Below, one piece after another: positions 44,577-55,600 of a stretch of DNA of 64,000 nt. Each line of letters starts with the position of its first letter. Positions within the stretch are counted from its first letter, which is position 1. Under the pieces are notes generated by a model. It was given only the letters and a program-made list of their open reading frames with translations. It did no database searches and had not been told where the DNA came from. The DNA lies in NCBI GenBank assembly GCA_963724985.1, contig CAVRWV010000003.1, positions 1 to 64,000 on the forward strand. The letters run 5' to 3'. A program made the translations under genes and the position numbers. The DNA is from JAJPJE01 sp963724985 (GTDB lineage Bacteria > Acidobacteriota > Terriglobia > Terriglobales > Acidobacteriaceae).

Positions 44577-47057
44577 TTGCGTTTGCGTCATGTCGCCATC
44601 GCTGTATTCATTTCTTTATCGATTGGGCAAATCGTCGCGCAATCCACTGATGACAAGGCCCTGCCCACAATCTCAGAGAAAACAAAAGCAATGCGCAAAA
44701 TGCCCGGCTACTTTCCCCTTTACTGGGACGACCGCACGGGCAAGATGTGGCTGGAGATCGGTAAGTGGGACACCGAATTTCTGTTTCTCGAGTCGCTCTC
44801 GGCTGGAGTGGGGCAGAACGATATCGGCTTGGATCGAGGCCAACTGGGCGAAGGGCGTGTGGTGAAGTTTCAACGAGTGGGTCCGAAGGTTCTGCTCACG
44901 CAGGTGAATTATGGATTCCGGGCGCAAACGGAAGATCTTGCGGAACGCAAGGCGGTGGAGGATGCCTTCGCACAATCGGTGATCTGGGGATTTGACGCCG
45001 CGGCCGCGGAAGGCGATCGCGTTCTGGTGGATGCTACGGCGTTCTATCTGCACGATGCACATCACGTGACCGATACTCTAAAGCAGACCAAGCAGGGAAC
45101 GTTTCACGTTGACGCTTCGCGTTCCGCTCTGTATCTGGCGGATACGAAGAACTTTCCTCAGAACACGGAAGTAGATTCCACACTGACATTCGCCGGTGAC
45201 GAACCGGGAAAATTGGTGGAGCAGGTTGTCCCCGATCCCAACGCGATCACCGTCCGCGAGCATTACTCTTTCGTGCAGCTTCCCGACGGAAATTATCGTC
45301 CGCGTGAATTCGATCCGCGCGCTGGGTTCTATGGGATCAGCTATATGGATTACGCAACGCCGATTGGGACGCCAGTCGTGAAGCGATACATGGCAAGGCA
45401 CAGGCTGCAGAAGAAGGATGCTTCGGCGGCAATCAGTGATCCGGTCAAGCCGATCGTCTACTATCTCGATCCGGGAACGCCCGAGCCGGTACGCTCGGCA
45501 CTCTTGGAGGGTGCGCGGTGGTGGAATCAGGCCTTTGAGGCCGCTGGATATCGCAATGCTTTCCAGGTCGAGATGCTCCCGCCAGGTGCTGACCCGATGG
45601 ATATCCGGTACAACGTGATTAACTGGGTGCATCGCTCGACGCGTGGATGGTCTTACGGGGCGTCGGTCGTTGACCCACGCACAGGCGAGATCATCAAGGG
45701 ACAGGTCAGCCTGGGCTCGTTGCGCGTGCGGCAGGATTACATGATCCTGGAAGGCCTGCTTGCCCCGTACAAGAACGGCGAAAAAGGCGATCCGCGCATG
45801 CTGCAGACGGCCCTTGCGCGTTTGCGTCAGCTCGCGGCGCATGAAGTGGGACACACGCTCGGGCTTCAGCACAATTACATCGCGAGCACGCAGGGACGCG
45901 CATCAGTGATGGACTATCCGCATCCGTGGGTGAAGCTGGCGGCGGACGGTACGCTCGATCTTTCGCAAGCGTATGCCACCGGAATCGGCGACTGGGATAA
46001 AGTCACGATTCAGTATGGCTACTCCGATTTCGTACCGGGCACCGACGAACACAAGGCGCTCAACGACATCATTAACGGCGCGGCAAAACGCGGACTGACG
46101 TTTCTCACGGATCAAGATGCGCGACCGCCGGGCAGCGCGAGTCCGTACACGAATCTTTGGGACAACGGGAAAGATCCTGTCGCCGAATTACAGAACGTGA
46201 TCAAGGTGCGTGCCACCGCGCTGGCGCATTTTGGCGAGAACAATATTCCCCAGGGCACGACGATGGCGCAACTGCAGGACGTTTTTGTTCCCGTCTATCT
46301 CTATCATCGATATCAAACAGAAGCGGTAATCAAGACTATTGGCGGGCTGAATTACACATATGCGCTGCGTGGCGATGGGCAGGTTCCAACAGCGCCCGTC
46401 AGCGGAGCGGAACAACGTCGCGCACTAAGCGCGGTTCTGCAAACCGTCTCGCCTGAATTCCTCACTGTGCCGGAACAGATCAGCAAATTGATTCCGCCTC
46501 GGCCCTCGGGCATCGAGCCTTACGAGGACTTTCCAGGTCATACCGGTCTGACCTTCGATCCGCTTGGGGCTGCCGAGACATCGGCAACCATGACGGTAGG
46601 CGTTCTTCTTGATCCGGCGCGTGCCGCCAGGCTCGTGCAGTATCACAGCCAGGATGCTCAGCAACCTGGATTCAACGAAGTGCTCGACGCGTTGCTGAAT
46701 GCAACGTGGAAGAGCAAGCCTCGCTCGGGTGATCTGGCTGCGACGCAGCGCGTGGTCGATGACGTCGCGCTCAACCAGATGATGGCGCTGGCAGCAAACG
46801 AAAAAGCTGCTGACGAAGTGCGGGCGGCAGCGTTGTTCAAGCTCACGGAATTGCGGAGCTGGTTGAGCAAGCAGGCTCCACTTGTAACCGATCCGCAGCA
46901 AAAGGCGCACATGCTGTATGCAGTTGCGCAGATCCGAAAATTCGAGCAGGAGCCGGGGCAGGTGCTGAAGCCCACGCCGTTGCTCGAAGCACCGCCGGGA
47001 GCTCCAATCGGCATGACAGAGTGGAATGGCGTGCGATTCCAGTGCGCCATGCCGTGA
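44577..47057 (+). CDS. Secreted zinc metalloprotease (HEXXHxxGxxH)
   Basis: An 826-residue protein starting at TTG 44577 after a GGAGGAA ribosome-binding site, with a signal peptide (LRHVAIAVFISLSIGQIVAQ). The catalytic signature AAHEVGHTLGLQHNY is the extended HEXXHxxGxxH of metzincin-like proteases, and ASVMDYPHP provides a Met-turn. The N-terminal half (ETDVDSTLTF ... HYSFVQLPD) and C-terminal part match the DUF5117/DUF4953-type proteins known from Acidobacteria and Bacteroidetes. It probably degrades external proteins. It follows the receptor terminator and is convergent with the amidase. Confidence 0.9.
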   Translation: MRLRHVAIAVFISLSIGQIVAQSTDDKALPTISEKTKAMRKMPGYFPLYWDDRTGKMWLEIGKWDTEFLFLESLSAGVGQNDIGLDRGQLGEGRVVKFQRVGPKVLLTQVNYGFRAQTEDLAERKAVEDAFAQSVIWGFDAAAAEGDRVLVDATAFYLHDAHHVTDTLKQTKQGTFHVDASRSALYLADTKNFPQNTEVDSTLTFAGDEPGKLVEQVVPDPNAITVREHYSFVQLPDGNYRPREFDPRAGFYGISYMDYATPIGTPVVKRYMARHRLQKKDASAAISDPVKPIVYYLDPGTPEPVRSALLEGARWWNQAFEAAGYRNAFQVEMLPPGADPMDIRYNVINWVHRSTRGWSYGASVVDPRTGEIIKGQVSLGSLRVRQDYMILEGLLAPYKNGEKGDPRMLQTALARLRQLAAHEVGHTLGLQHNYIASTQGRASVMDYPHPWVKLAADGTLDLSQAYATGIGDWDKVTIQYGYSDFVPGTDEHKALNDIINGAAKRGLTFLTDQDARPPGSASPYTNLWDNGKDPVAELQNVIKVRATALAHFGENNIPQGTTMAQLQDVFVPVYLYHRYQTEAVIKTIGGLNYTYALRGDGQVPTAPVSGAEQRRALSAVLQTVSPEFLTVPEQISKLIPPRPSGIEPYEDFPGHTGLTFDPLGAAETSATMTVGVLLDPARAARLVQYHSQDAQQPGFNEVLDALLNATWKSKPRSGDLAATQRVVDDVALNQMMALAANEKAADEVRAAALFKLTELRSWLSKQAPLVTDPQQKAHMLYAVAQIRKFEQEPGQVLKPTPLLEAPPGAPIGMTEWNGVRFQCAMP

Positions 47058-47065
47058 TCGGCGAC

Positions 47066-48865
47066 CTAAAATCCGGGAGGCCGCTCGCTGGCGACGCCGA
47101 AACTTTTCTCCAGCGCAAGGCCAGCTCGGACGAGCGTACCCTCTTCGAAAAGGCCGCCGATGAGGGTGATCCCGTGCGGCACGCGACGCGGGGGCGAAAA
47201 CTTCGGAAGAGGGTGAGCCGGGTCAGGCGCCCAATCGCTGCGCGCTTCCGATACTTCGACAAAGCCGGCGCGCAAAGTGAGGGAAGGGTGCCCGGTAAAG
47301 TTCGTGATGGTAAGCATCTCATCGCGAAGTGATGGAACCAGCAACAGGTCCACCTGGGAGAAGATGCGCGCCATCTCCTTTGCGACTTTTCGGCGGAAGC
47401 GATCCGTCTGCACGAAATCGACGGCTGAGAGGAAGCGCGACTGGCGAAAAGTGTTCGGCCACGCGTCGGGTACCTGCACTTTTAGCTGATCGATCTTATG
47501 GCTCAGCGTCAGTTCTTCGAAGGATGCGGCAGCCTCGGCGAACAGGATCAAATCGAGCGAGTCGTAAGGCCAGTTCGGCAGCGAAACTTCAACGGGAACC
47601 ATGCCAACTTTGCTGATTGTCTCGAGGGCCGCGCGGTCCACGTCTGTGGCGGGGTTCTCCTCCATCCAGGCAGGGAAATAGCCAACCCGCAGGCCCTTGA
47701 CCGGCGTATGTGCGTCGTAGTCGAGTTTGCTGGGCACGCTGTTGAGATCGCCTGGATCTGGTCCTGAGATCGCGTGCAAGACCAGAACAGCGTCTTCGAC
47801 ACGGCGCGTCATCGGACCAAGTTTGTCGAGTGACCAGCACAGTGTCATTGCGCCAGTGCGCGGCACGCGGCCATAAGTCGGACGCAAGCCGGTGATGCCG
47901 CAACGCATGCTCGGCGAGACGATGCTTCCGCCAGTCTCGCTGCCGATGGCGAAACCGACTAGAGCCAGCTGCTGTAGCGGCGCCCGGACCGGCGCTCGAA
48001 CCCGATGATCCTTCTTCCAGCAGCCACGGGTTTACCGTCTGTCCGCCGAACCAAATATCGTTGAGCGCCAGTGCACCGAGGCTCAGCTTCGCCACCAGCA
48101 CTGCGCCAGCCGCATTTAGTCGATCGACGACGACTGCGTTCTTGTCCGGAACACGGTCGCGGAAGGGCTCAGCTCCGTAAGTGGTGGGAATGCCGGCGGT
48201 GTCGAGGAGATCTTTTCCGCCCCAGGGAATGCCATGTAGTGGTCCACGATATTTTCCGGCAGCAATTTCCAGATCAGCGCGCTTCGCCTGTTGCAGAGCC
48301 AATTCGGGGGTGAGCGTGATCACACAGTCGTAGCTTGGGATCGAACTTCCGAAGGCGTTCGAGATAAATGTTGGTCAGGCGCTCAGAAGTAATCTGCCGT
48401 GTCTTTACCCATTCAGAAAGGCTCGTGAGGGGGGCAAAAGCAATGTCTTCGTCATTGCGCGGAAGGGGGCCAGGGTCGGCGTTGCTCCACACGAATTGAT
48501 TCCGCGCCGGTCCTGCCTTTTCTCCGGGCAACACCGGATTCCACAGCGAGTAGGGGACGTCGGCCGGCTCGATGTGAACCCGGCGTGGCCCGGTTCGCAG
48601 TTCGTAGACGGGAGCCATCGCACTGCGCCAGTTTCCTGCGGCCTCGGCGCGCTCGGCGTCACTCATTTGCACTTGAACCAGTTTCTCGGCTTCGGCAAAT
48701 GTTGTGGGCGAGACTTCCGGGCCAACCGGGGGAGCGGTGCCAAATGCAGGCGGAGCGCCCGGCGTTGTTGGGCGCGGGTTCCTGAGAGCTAAGCTTCGGC
48801 ACAACTGCGGCGGCGAGAGAGCCCATGGCTGCTGTCAGCAAAAACTGGCGACGCGATTTCGACAT
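47066..48865 (-). pseudogene. Tat-exported amidase, frameshifted three times
   Basis: The N-terminus MSKSRRQFLLTAAMGSLAAA is a twin-arginine signal. The protein then continues through three frame changes near 48760, 48325 and 47965. Amidase-signature motifs are all present in the right order: HGIPWGGKDLLDTAG (catalytic Lys), EEGSSGSSAGPGA (the cis-Ser region) and, in the next frame, GSETGGSIVSPS (nucleophile Ser), then GLRPTYGRV. Complete length would be about 600 residues. Amidases of this family hydrolyse carboxamides or amino-acid amides. Each break needs only one or two bases. It is either a decayed gene or a consensus problem. Confidence 0.82.
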
Positions 48866-49013
48866 TCATCCTCCGGATCGAGCGCGCAGGGAACGAGTCG
48901 ACAAAACTAGCATCTACGCGCCACAGTCAGCACTATTTACCGATCAGTAACACCACCCCTCCCCCTCTGCTCGTTGAAAATACAGGTACTTACGAGGTAG
49001 TGCATCTGTACAT

Positions 49014-49063
49014 CCGGCATAACAAAGGAGTTAAGTGCTCTCTCCGGCAAAACAAAGGAGTTA
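49014..49063. repeat. Two 20-bp direct repeats, 30-bp period
   Basis: CCGGCATAACAAAGGAGTTA at 49014-49033 and CCGGCAAAACAAAGGAGTTA at 49044-49063 differ at one base. They contain AAGGAG but no start codon follows either, so they are unlikely to be ribosome-binding sites. Confidence 0.6.
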
Positions 49064-49287
49064 GCCGCCGTTCTTCCCACTTTGGTCCGTCGATGATCGA
49101 TTCCAAACAGTGCATCGCTGTAAGAGATGAAGCGCTGGGCAGCAATGGCGCGCGCAGTTTTCCAGCTCACAATATATTAATATCCACTAGTTATGTCAAT
49201 CATGCTATATATATTCTTTCAGATAATATAGACTACGCATGCGATCCGGTGTTTCTCATTTTCTGCCGATGCAGTCGAAGCGAACTA

Positions 49288-49506
49288 CCCCACTCAAGCC
49301 AAAAGAAGGCTTCGCACCGGCCATTTCTTCGATTCGGAAATACATAGATTCTTCCACTCAGCCCGGCCGCTTGCGGCGCGAAAAACTCTGCCGGGCTTCG
49401 TTCAGAATGACAGTGGTGGAGTGGATGCGTTTGTGGTGACGGATAGGCCTCGCATGCTGAAGATCTCAATTGGGGACTGCCCCACTCAAGCCAAAAAAAT
49501 GGCTTG
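49288..49506. repeat. Two copies of a 17-bp motif, the second forming a hairpin
   Basis: CCCCACTCAAGCCAAAA occurs at 49288-49304 and 49480-49496. The second copy is part of a hairpin CAAGCCA/TGGCTTG (49487-49506) with an A6 loop. This may be a REP-like intergenic element of the genome. Confidence 0.5.
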
Positions 49507-49593
49507 AATGGACGACCGGTGCCAGACGTTCCCATGTTGAGATAGTGAGCGATAACGGGACTTATCAACAGCAAACACCAGAGTAAAATTTCA

Positions 49594-49986
49594 GTGATGA
49601 TGAGCTATCACACTTTCTTGGCCAATATCTTCGGCCTGTCTGAGTTCATTAGCTCCGACCACCCATATCGCGCGTGGGTGAATGGTGAGACAGGCATCAC
49701 ATCTGTAATCGGTCTCGAAGAGTTTTTCGAACAATCATTTGGCGATACCGACTTGGAAAACATGATTTGCATTTTCGACCGAGTTGAGGCTGAAAATGCT
49801 TACGGGACGATAACTATCTTTAGGGATTCGTTGCTAAAGCTGGAAGCAGTTTTCGACGCGACCCAAGGAATAGAACCGCGCTTGCTCTTGTTTCGTGAAG
49901 AATGGCAAACTCTGTGCTCCGCAGCCTCGCAGGTGCTGACACTTCCGGCCGCACGAAGGGCATTTCAGCAGGTTTACGGAAAATAG
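49594..49986 (+). CDS. Small uncharacterised protein
   Basis: About 130 residues; three adjacent starts are possible (GTG 49594, ATG 49597, ATG 49600) and none has a good ribosome-binding site. The composition is that of a soluble alpha/beta protein (TFLANIFGLSEFISSDHPYRAWV, then LENMICIFDRVEAEN). I recognise no family and no neighbour relation. Coding character is suggested only by composition and length. Confidence 0.5.
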   Translation: MMMSYHTFLANIFGLSEFISSDHPYRAWVNGETGITSVIGLEEFFEQSFGDTDLENMICIFDRVEAENAYGTITIFRDSLLKLEAVFDATQGIEPRLLLFREEWQTLCSAASQVLTLPAARRAFQQVYGK

Positions 49987-50594
49987 TTGCTGCGAAGAGG
50001 CGTAACGCGATTTCCCGACATCTATCCTCCGTCAGGTAGAATTTCGGCCAGGCAGGTTACCGTGCGGAAGAGCCGACGCACTGTCATCTTCATTTCCGAA
50101 CCGCTCCTTCTATTTCGCCAGAGTGCTGCAAGACTTCACTAACGAACCAGAGTCAAATGGTTTATGGAAGTGCTGTGCCACTTCGGAATGCATCGCTGGT
50201 ACTTTGTTGTAGCGGAATAACCTGATGGAACCAGGATTGCTCTACGACTGGTATCCTGAAGCAAGGTTCGCAGATCGTGAGCGGCACACGAATCGGAACA
50301 CGAGCATATGGATTTCCCGACAATATCAGCGAAGAGGCCGGGTAAAGCGGAAAGCAACCCGAGCGCTGACATTCGAGTGTGGTGGGCCAAAGAGTTCGGG
50401 ATGGACTGCTGGTGTGGAAATTTCAAAACGGTTCGGTTTCACTTAGTGCTGCACGGTCAATCGAGTACGTGGATGGCAATTCACCAAAAGTTGATGGCGC
50501 TAGAGCGCGGTCAAGTGTACCGCTTGGAAGTTCGTACATAGTTTCTCCATGCCGCGAACCGTTCAGAAAGATGTTTTGTATGCAGCAATAGCTC
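49987..50594. other. Intergenic, nothing recognised
   Basis: Only short overlapping frames without protein-like composition are seen. No RNA gene or repeat stands out. Confidence 0.4.
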
Positions 50595-50924
50595 TCATGC
50601 GTTGACCTTCGCTTCGAGGATGGCGACACGGTAATAGCAATCGGCAATCATCGAACGTGCAGCCTGTATTCCCTCACCACACTCGCCGTACGCCAACTCA
50701 TCCTCTCCCCAGCTAATCAGCCATCTGAAGAGTCTGAGGGCCTCTTTTCTTTTACCGAGCATGTCCAGCGTTCCCGCGTAGTCCCAAATAACAAGTGGGC
50801 AATACGGAGCCGATTGCAATGCCTGGAGTTCATATTTGAGCGCCGTTTGGTACCGTCTCTGCTCGTAGTAAGTGAGAGCGAGATGGCTAAGACCTTGATC
50901 ATCTTCAGCCGGGGTAAGGGACGA
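50595..50924 (-). pseudogene. TPR-like frame lacking a clear start
   Basis: From the TAA just above 50924 to the stop at 50595, the minus strand reads a continuous TPR-like sequence: LALTYYEQRRYQTALKYELQ, then PLVIWDYAGTLDMLGKRKEA and YYRVAILEAKVNA, with the alternating small and aromatic residues of tetratricopeptide helices. The only starts are a TTG at 50819, inside a helix, or none. The N-terminus is probably lost or in another frame. It could be a degraded TPR gene. Confidence 0.35.
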
Positions 50925-51180
50925 TTAGCGGCGAGGTCTCCCATCGATCACCCGATCGCTGACTGTTCTGTCTTGCTGCTTGACGGTCCTGAAGCTCAAT
51001 GGGTGCAATCCTACCGTTTTGGCCGAAATTTCTCGATAGGTGTTGTGAACGGGCGTTGATACTCAGTATCAAGAAGCCGTGAAGTCGGCGGCCGATCGCG
51101 GGCTACACTCAGCGACCGTAGCTGACATCCGCAATTTCATTGTATAAAGACTGTCTCTGGGAGACTAAAGGGGAAAAGGC

Positions 51181-51351
51181 ATGGAAGTGGTCGATAGAAT
51201 CCTGGGATTGGGGCCGCTCCTGATTCCAATCGTTGCCATCGTAGTTGGTGGTGCAATCGCGATTATCGCAATGGTACACAAACACCAGGAGCGACTCGCA
51301 AAGATCGAACGCGGGATTGATCCCGATAGACCGTGGCCTCAACCAAGGTAA
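51181..51351 (+). CDS. Small membrane protein (56 residues)
   Basis: ATG 51181 to TAA 51351. One membrane helix (LLIPIVAIVVGGAIAIIAMV) is followed by a conserved-looking MVHKHQERLAKIERGIDPD tail. This is the layout of small single-pass proteins (for example DUF6249-like) often found near sigma factors in Acidobacteria; no sigma factor is nearby here. An AAAGGGG stretch upstream may serve as ribosome-binding site. Confidence 0.7.
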   Translation: MEVVDRILGLGPLLIPIVAIVVGGAIAIIAMVHKHQERLAKIERGIDPDRPWPQPR

Positions 51352-51520
51352 TGACCGCTTCAGGTAGCGTGTCAGGATTGGCAATCAGGATTACAGCCAT
51401 CTGCGTTCGATGTCACGAAGCGAACAACAGACAAGGCAGTATCGAATCGATAAGGAACGTTTAACCGGAATCCGCGGCACCGTTTTTCCGACACCGCGGA
51501 TGGCTCAAACAAGGCTCAAG

Positions 51521-52456
51521 TTACTGGCTCTCAATCGTCGGTTGCGGCGATTGCAGCGAGAAGCCTACGCCTCGTTGACGATTGATCTGGATGGTCGAAG
51601 CGAAATCCACGTCCGTAAGAGCTACGGCTTTCTTGTCTCCATTCGCGAGGCGATAGCGAATGGAATCGCCATCGAGCCAATATGAATCGACGAGATACGC
51701 GCTGCGGTCGTTAAGTACGATCAGCGTCGAACCACTGGACTTGTCTTGCGGCAACTGGACCTGCGTCACAGCCGCATTCATCACATGGAAAGGATTCGCA
51801 GTGTTCATCGCGGCAGTGGAGTTGGCCCACGGCGGCATCGGAACGTTGTTCAGCGCAGTCGGGCTTGCCCACGGTGGCATAGGCACCCGGTTCGATGCGC
51901 GCGGCTGGGGAACGGGAATCGCAACATCTTCCATCAGGCGCATGGTGAGCCTGGTCTCGCCCTTCAGCGTGGGATACGGCCCGCGGCCAGGCAGGGTCAG
52001 AACCTTGATGGGCCACAACACCGGGATCGCCCACTCCACGGCGTCGCGCTTCGCGTGGCCTTTGCCGTCGATCTTGCCATTCTTCTCAACTCTGTAATGC
52101 GGAACCGCGATGACCTTGCCCGCGAAGGGCAGGATTCCTTCTCCGGGGAGAATCAGGCGATCGAATTCCAGGGTGAGCGAACCTTTGCCAAAGAAGTGGC
52201 CGGGATTCTTGTCATCTTCGAGATGGCCGCCCACACTTGCGCCGCGCGGAAACATGGTGCGGCCGTAGACGGTGGTCATTCCGAGATAGCAGAGTACGGG
52301 GTCGCCGACTTCGGCGGTTTTGGACGAGAAGTTCGGCTCGTCCATGGTACAGCTCAATAACGTTCCGGCTGGCAGGAAGTCGGTGGATTCAGCGCGCAGC
52401 GCCACTGCAAACGTAAAAACGAAAGCAAGCGCCAGGGGGACGGTTCTTCGCAGCAT
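51521..52456 (-). CDS. Secreted protein with LPAGT-type domain, unknown function
   Basis: A 311-residue protein with a signal peptide (LRRTVPLALAFVFTFAVALRA). After it comes FLPAGTLLSCTMDEPNFSSK, reminiscent of the LPxGT-type beta-barrel start seen in VirB10/TrbI-like proteins, but there is no other secretion-system gene nearby. The middle has a direct internal duplication (NRVPMPPWASPTA then NNVPMPPWANSTA), and the C-terminus contains a small beta domain (YLVDSYWLDGDSIRYRLANG). No family assigned; it is probably periplasmic. Confidence 0.7.
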   Translation of the reverse strand: MLRRTVPLALAFVFTFAVALRAESTDFLPAGTLLSCTMDEPNFSSKTAEVGDPVLCYLGMTTVYGRTMFPRGASVGGHLEDDKNPGHFFGKGSLTLEFDRLILPGEGILPFAGKVIAVPHYRVEKNGKIDGKGHAKRDAVEWAIPVLWPIKVLTLPGRGPYPTLKGETRLTMRLMEDVAIPVPQPRASNRVPMPPWASPTALNNVPMPPWANSTAAMNTANPFHVMNAAVTQVQLPQDKSSGSTLIVLNDRSAYLVDSYWLDGDSIRYRLANGDKKAVALTDVDFASTIQINRQRGVGFSLQSPQPTIESQ

Positions 52457-52582
52457 GGAGGCCTCCTCGGAGGGATCAGGGCCGGAGGGCTCGGACTAGA
52501 GGCGCTGAGCGAGCAAGAGACAGTGCCTACGGGAGGGTCGTCGAGCCGACGCTATTGAGAAACACAGGATGGGAGGAAAGTT

Positions 52583-52628
52583 GTCTCTGGGCCGCTGCTC
52601 GGGAAGAAAATTTCAGCGACCCAGAGAC
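52583..52628 (-). terminator. Stem-loop after Oar-like receptor 2
   Basis: GTCTCTGGG-c-CGCTG (52583-52597) pairs with CAGCG-a-CCCAGAGAC (52614-52628) with a single mismatch, nine bases after the receptor stop on the minus strand. There is no long T-run on the exit side, so it may be a processing or weak termination hairpin. Confidence 0.5.
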
Positions 52629-52636
52629 CGGCAAGA

Positions 52637-55600
52637 CTAGAACTGGAACTTCACCGCCATCTGCACCTGCCGTGGCGGCGCCGCGTTTACGATCTGCCCG
52701 AAGCCGGCGCTACTGATGTTGCCGTTAACCGCCGACGCTCCGAAGAACTGCGCGTGATTGAATACGTTGAAGCCTTCCACGCGAAATTCCAGAGACTTGC
52801 CTTCGGTGATCGGCAGATTCTTCTGGAGCGCCATATCAAAGTTTTGTAGTCCGGGTCCGTAGAAGAAGCGCCTGGGCGCGTTTCCCGGCTGACCGAGGTA
52901 GGGGGCGATATCCGAGGGAAACAGTTCCGTGTTAAAGGCCGGGTGCCCGTTGCGCGGGTTGGTGTTGATCTGCAGATTGCCCGGCGTGCAGTAGGGCGTG
53001 TCGACGCCGTTGTTGTTGATGCCGTTCGGCATCGTTCCCAGCAGCGAGCTGTCGGTGTTGTTGTAGAGCGTGACCGGGAATCCGCTGGCAAAGCGCGTAA
53101 TCCCAGAGAGTGACCAGCCAGTTGTCCAGCGATTCTGCGCTCGGAAGATTCCCGCGAATGGCAATTCAAGGCGGTAGCTGGCTACGAAGTTGTGGCGCAG
53201 ATCGAAAGCCGAGATCGCTTTCGTCAAGTTCGCTCCCATCGGATATACAGGCTCGGACAGGCTGGAGGAGTCGTCCAACGATTTGCCGTAGGTGTAGCCC
53301 GCCATCACTTCATAGCGTTTGCTGTTGTGGCGCAGAGATACATCGAGCGCGTTGTAGTTCGAGGAGGCGACGGTCTTCTGATAGGTGATGCCGTCGAACG
53401 AGGGGCTGAATGGTCCGCGCACCTGCAGCTGAGTTCCGTCAGCACGCGTGAAGATGCCGCCCTCACTGAATGGTCCGCACGTTGGAGTTCCCGGCATGAC
53501 CTGATCCGGCTGGCTCACACTTAGACATGCAGAGGCATTTCCGGGATTCGCGGAAGTGAGCGCCAGCAGATGATGCGCTTGCGAGCCGGTGTAGCCGAGG
53601 CGCAGGAACGTGTTGCCCGTGAGCTCTCGCTCCCAGGAAAGATTGTAGGTCTCGACATAAGGTGACGTGTTGCGATAGTAGAACGCCGGGTCGCCGGTGA
53701 TCGGGTTGTATTTCGACCAGTCGACGGTGTTATTCGGGTGCGTGGGTGAGGCGCCGAAAGCGGGGATCGGCGACGGGTACGGTTGTCCGTAGCTCTTGCC
53801 TGTGGTCGCGGAAACGAACGGCTCATTGAACAGCGGATGGCCGCTGGTGCTGTCGTAATCGTATCCGTAGGGTGCGCAGGCGCTCATGATCCCGGCGGAT
53901 AGTCCCTCGAACGCGGTATGAAAGACGCCGAAGCTGGCGCGAATGCTGCTCTTGCCGGCGCTACCGAACATCCTCGTCAGGATGGGATCGTTGAAGTTCG
54001 GCGAATAGGCCACGCCGGCGCGCGGAGCAAAGTCCGTCCACTTGGTGGGAGCGAGCGTGCTGGGAATGCCAGGATCGCCGGGGAAAACGATGCCCTCGGG
54101 AGCGCCCGGATAAACAACCGACTGCTGTCCCAGCACGAATGTCTGCAACTGATTGTATTTTTCACGCCACGGCGGCAGGACATCCCAGCGGAGACCGTAA
54201 TTAAAGGTCAGGTTCGAGCGCACGCGCCAGCTATCTTGCGCGAACAGATTGATGTACTTGTTGCGAATGTAAAACGGACTGGCATCACCCTGCTCGTAGG
54301 TGCTGGCGATGCCGAGAAGGTAGTCGGCGAAATCGGATCCGGTCTCGGTTCCCTGAAAGACAAAGGATCCGTTGTTGATCGAATTCGAGTTGATGTTCAC
54401 CTGGTCGAGGTGGAGGCCGCCGCCGATTTTCAGCGTGTGCGGGCCGATGGTCCGCGTCAGGTTGTCCGACCACTGATAGGTGTTGTTGACTTGCCGCTCG
54501 CCGGTTACGTCGACGCCGATGGTGAAGTCGTTGAACGCGACATTCTCGATGCCCTCGATACTTTTGTTGAGCGGCACAATTCCCAGCGTGCCTTCGCCTT
54601 CGATGAAGCCTTGCGATGCGAGCGAAGGGCCAACTCCGCCGACCGGCTGTCCGATCTGATTCGCATAGCGCAGATAGCTGAAGCGCGCCTCGTTCACCGT
54701 GTTCGCGCCCCAGGCACGGGTGAGTCCGAGGCTGATGAGTTGCGCCCGGCCGTCGGAGATGGCGTTGAAGCCCGGAACATTCGCGCCGCCCTGTCCCGTG
54801 GGATACGGATTGTCCATGGAGTATTGGTCAGTGAAGTAGTAGGCGCTCAGGTTGCCGAAGCGCGTGTTTGTGTCGAAGCGCGCGGCGGCTTTGTGGTCGG
54901 TGAGAGTTTCATTTTCCGCGGAATCGGAAAATAGATTGGCGCCCACATTCGGCTGCGGAATGTAGTTCAGCAAAGATTTTGCCGGCGCGGACCAGATCGA
55001 CGTGGGGAGCTGCGCGTTCGGGAAGACGCACCGAGTGTTGTCGCTGCAGCCCGCCGTGTAGTAGCGCTCTCCTGCCGACACCGCGTAGCCGAGTTTCTGG
55101 GATAACTGGTTCGCCCAATAATCGGAACTGACGGATCCAGTCAGTTGACTGCTCAGATCGAGAAGGCTGCCGCCGCGATCGGCGAGGCTGGGAACTACGA
55201 TATTTCCAGTCTCCTGACCCTGCGTCATCAGCGTGCCCTGGTAATCGAGAAAGAAATATGCCTTATGCTCGCGGATGGGACCGCCGAAGGTTCCACCAAA
55301 TTGATGGCGATCATAGGCCGCGCGTTCCGTCGCGAAGTAGTTGCGCGCATCGAGAGCGGTGTTGCGCAGGAATTCGAAAGCGCTGCCATGAAAATGATCG
55401 CTGCCGGACTTGGTGGTGACCAGCACCCGGCCTCCGCTGAAGTTGCCGTACTCGGCGTCGAAGTTGCTCGTGAGCACACGGAAGTCGTCGATCGAGTCGA
55501 GGTTCGGTATCACGGCGGTTCCGTTGTTGAAGTCTTCCTCAACCACGCTGCCGTTCACGTTGAAGCCATTGGCCGTCTCGCGCTGGCCGCTCACCGACAT

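Larger units (their letters stand above)
48866..49593. other. Intergenic region with short repeats and an AT-rich stretch
   Basis: About 730 bp without a supported gene. It contains the duplicated CCGGCA(T/A)AACAAAGGAGTTA unit (49014 and 49044), an AT-rich patch at 49168-49235 (unusual for this genome) and two copies of CCCCACTCAAGCCAAAA. It looks like accumulated repeat debris. Confidence 0.5.

Noticed and set aside
51410..51685. 91-codon plus-strand frame
   Set aside because: It overlaps the 3' end of the secreted protein gene at 51521-52456 and is strongly basic with no motif, so it is likely a shadow.
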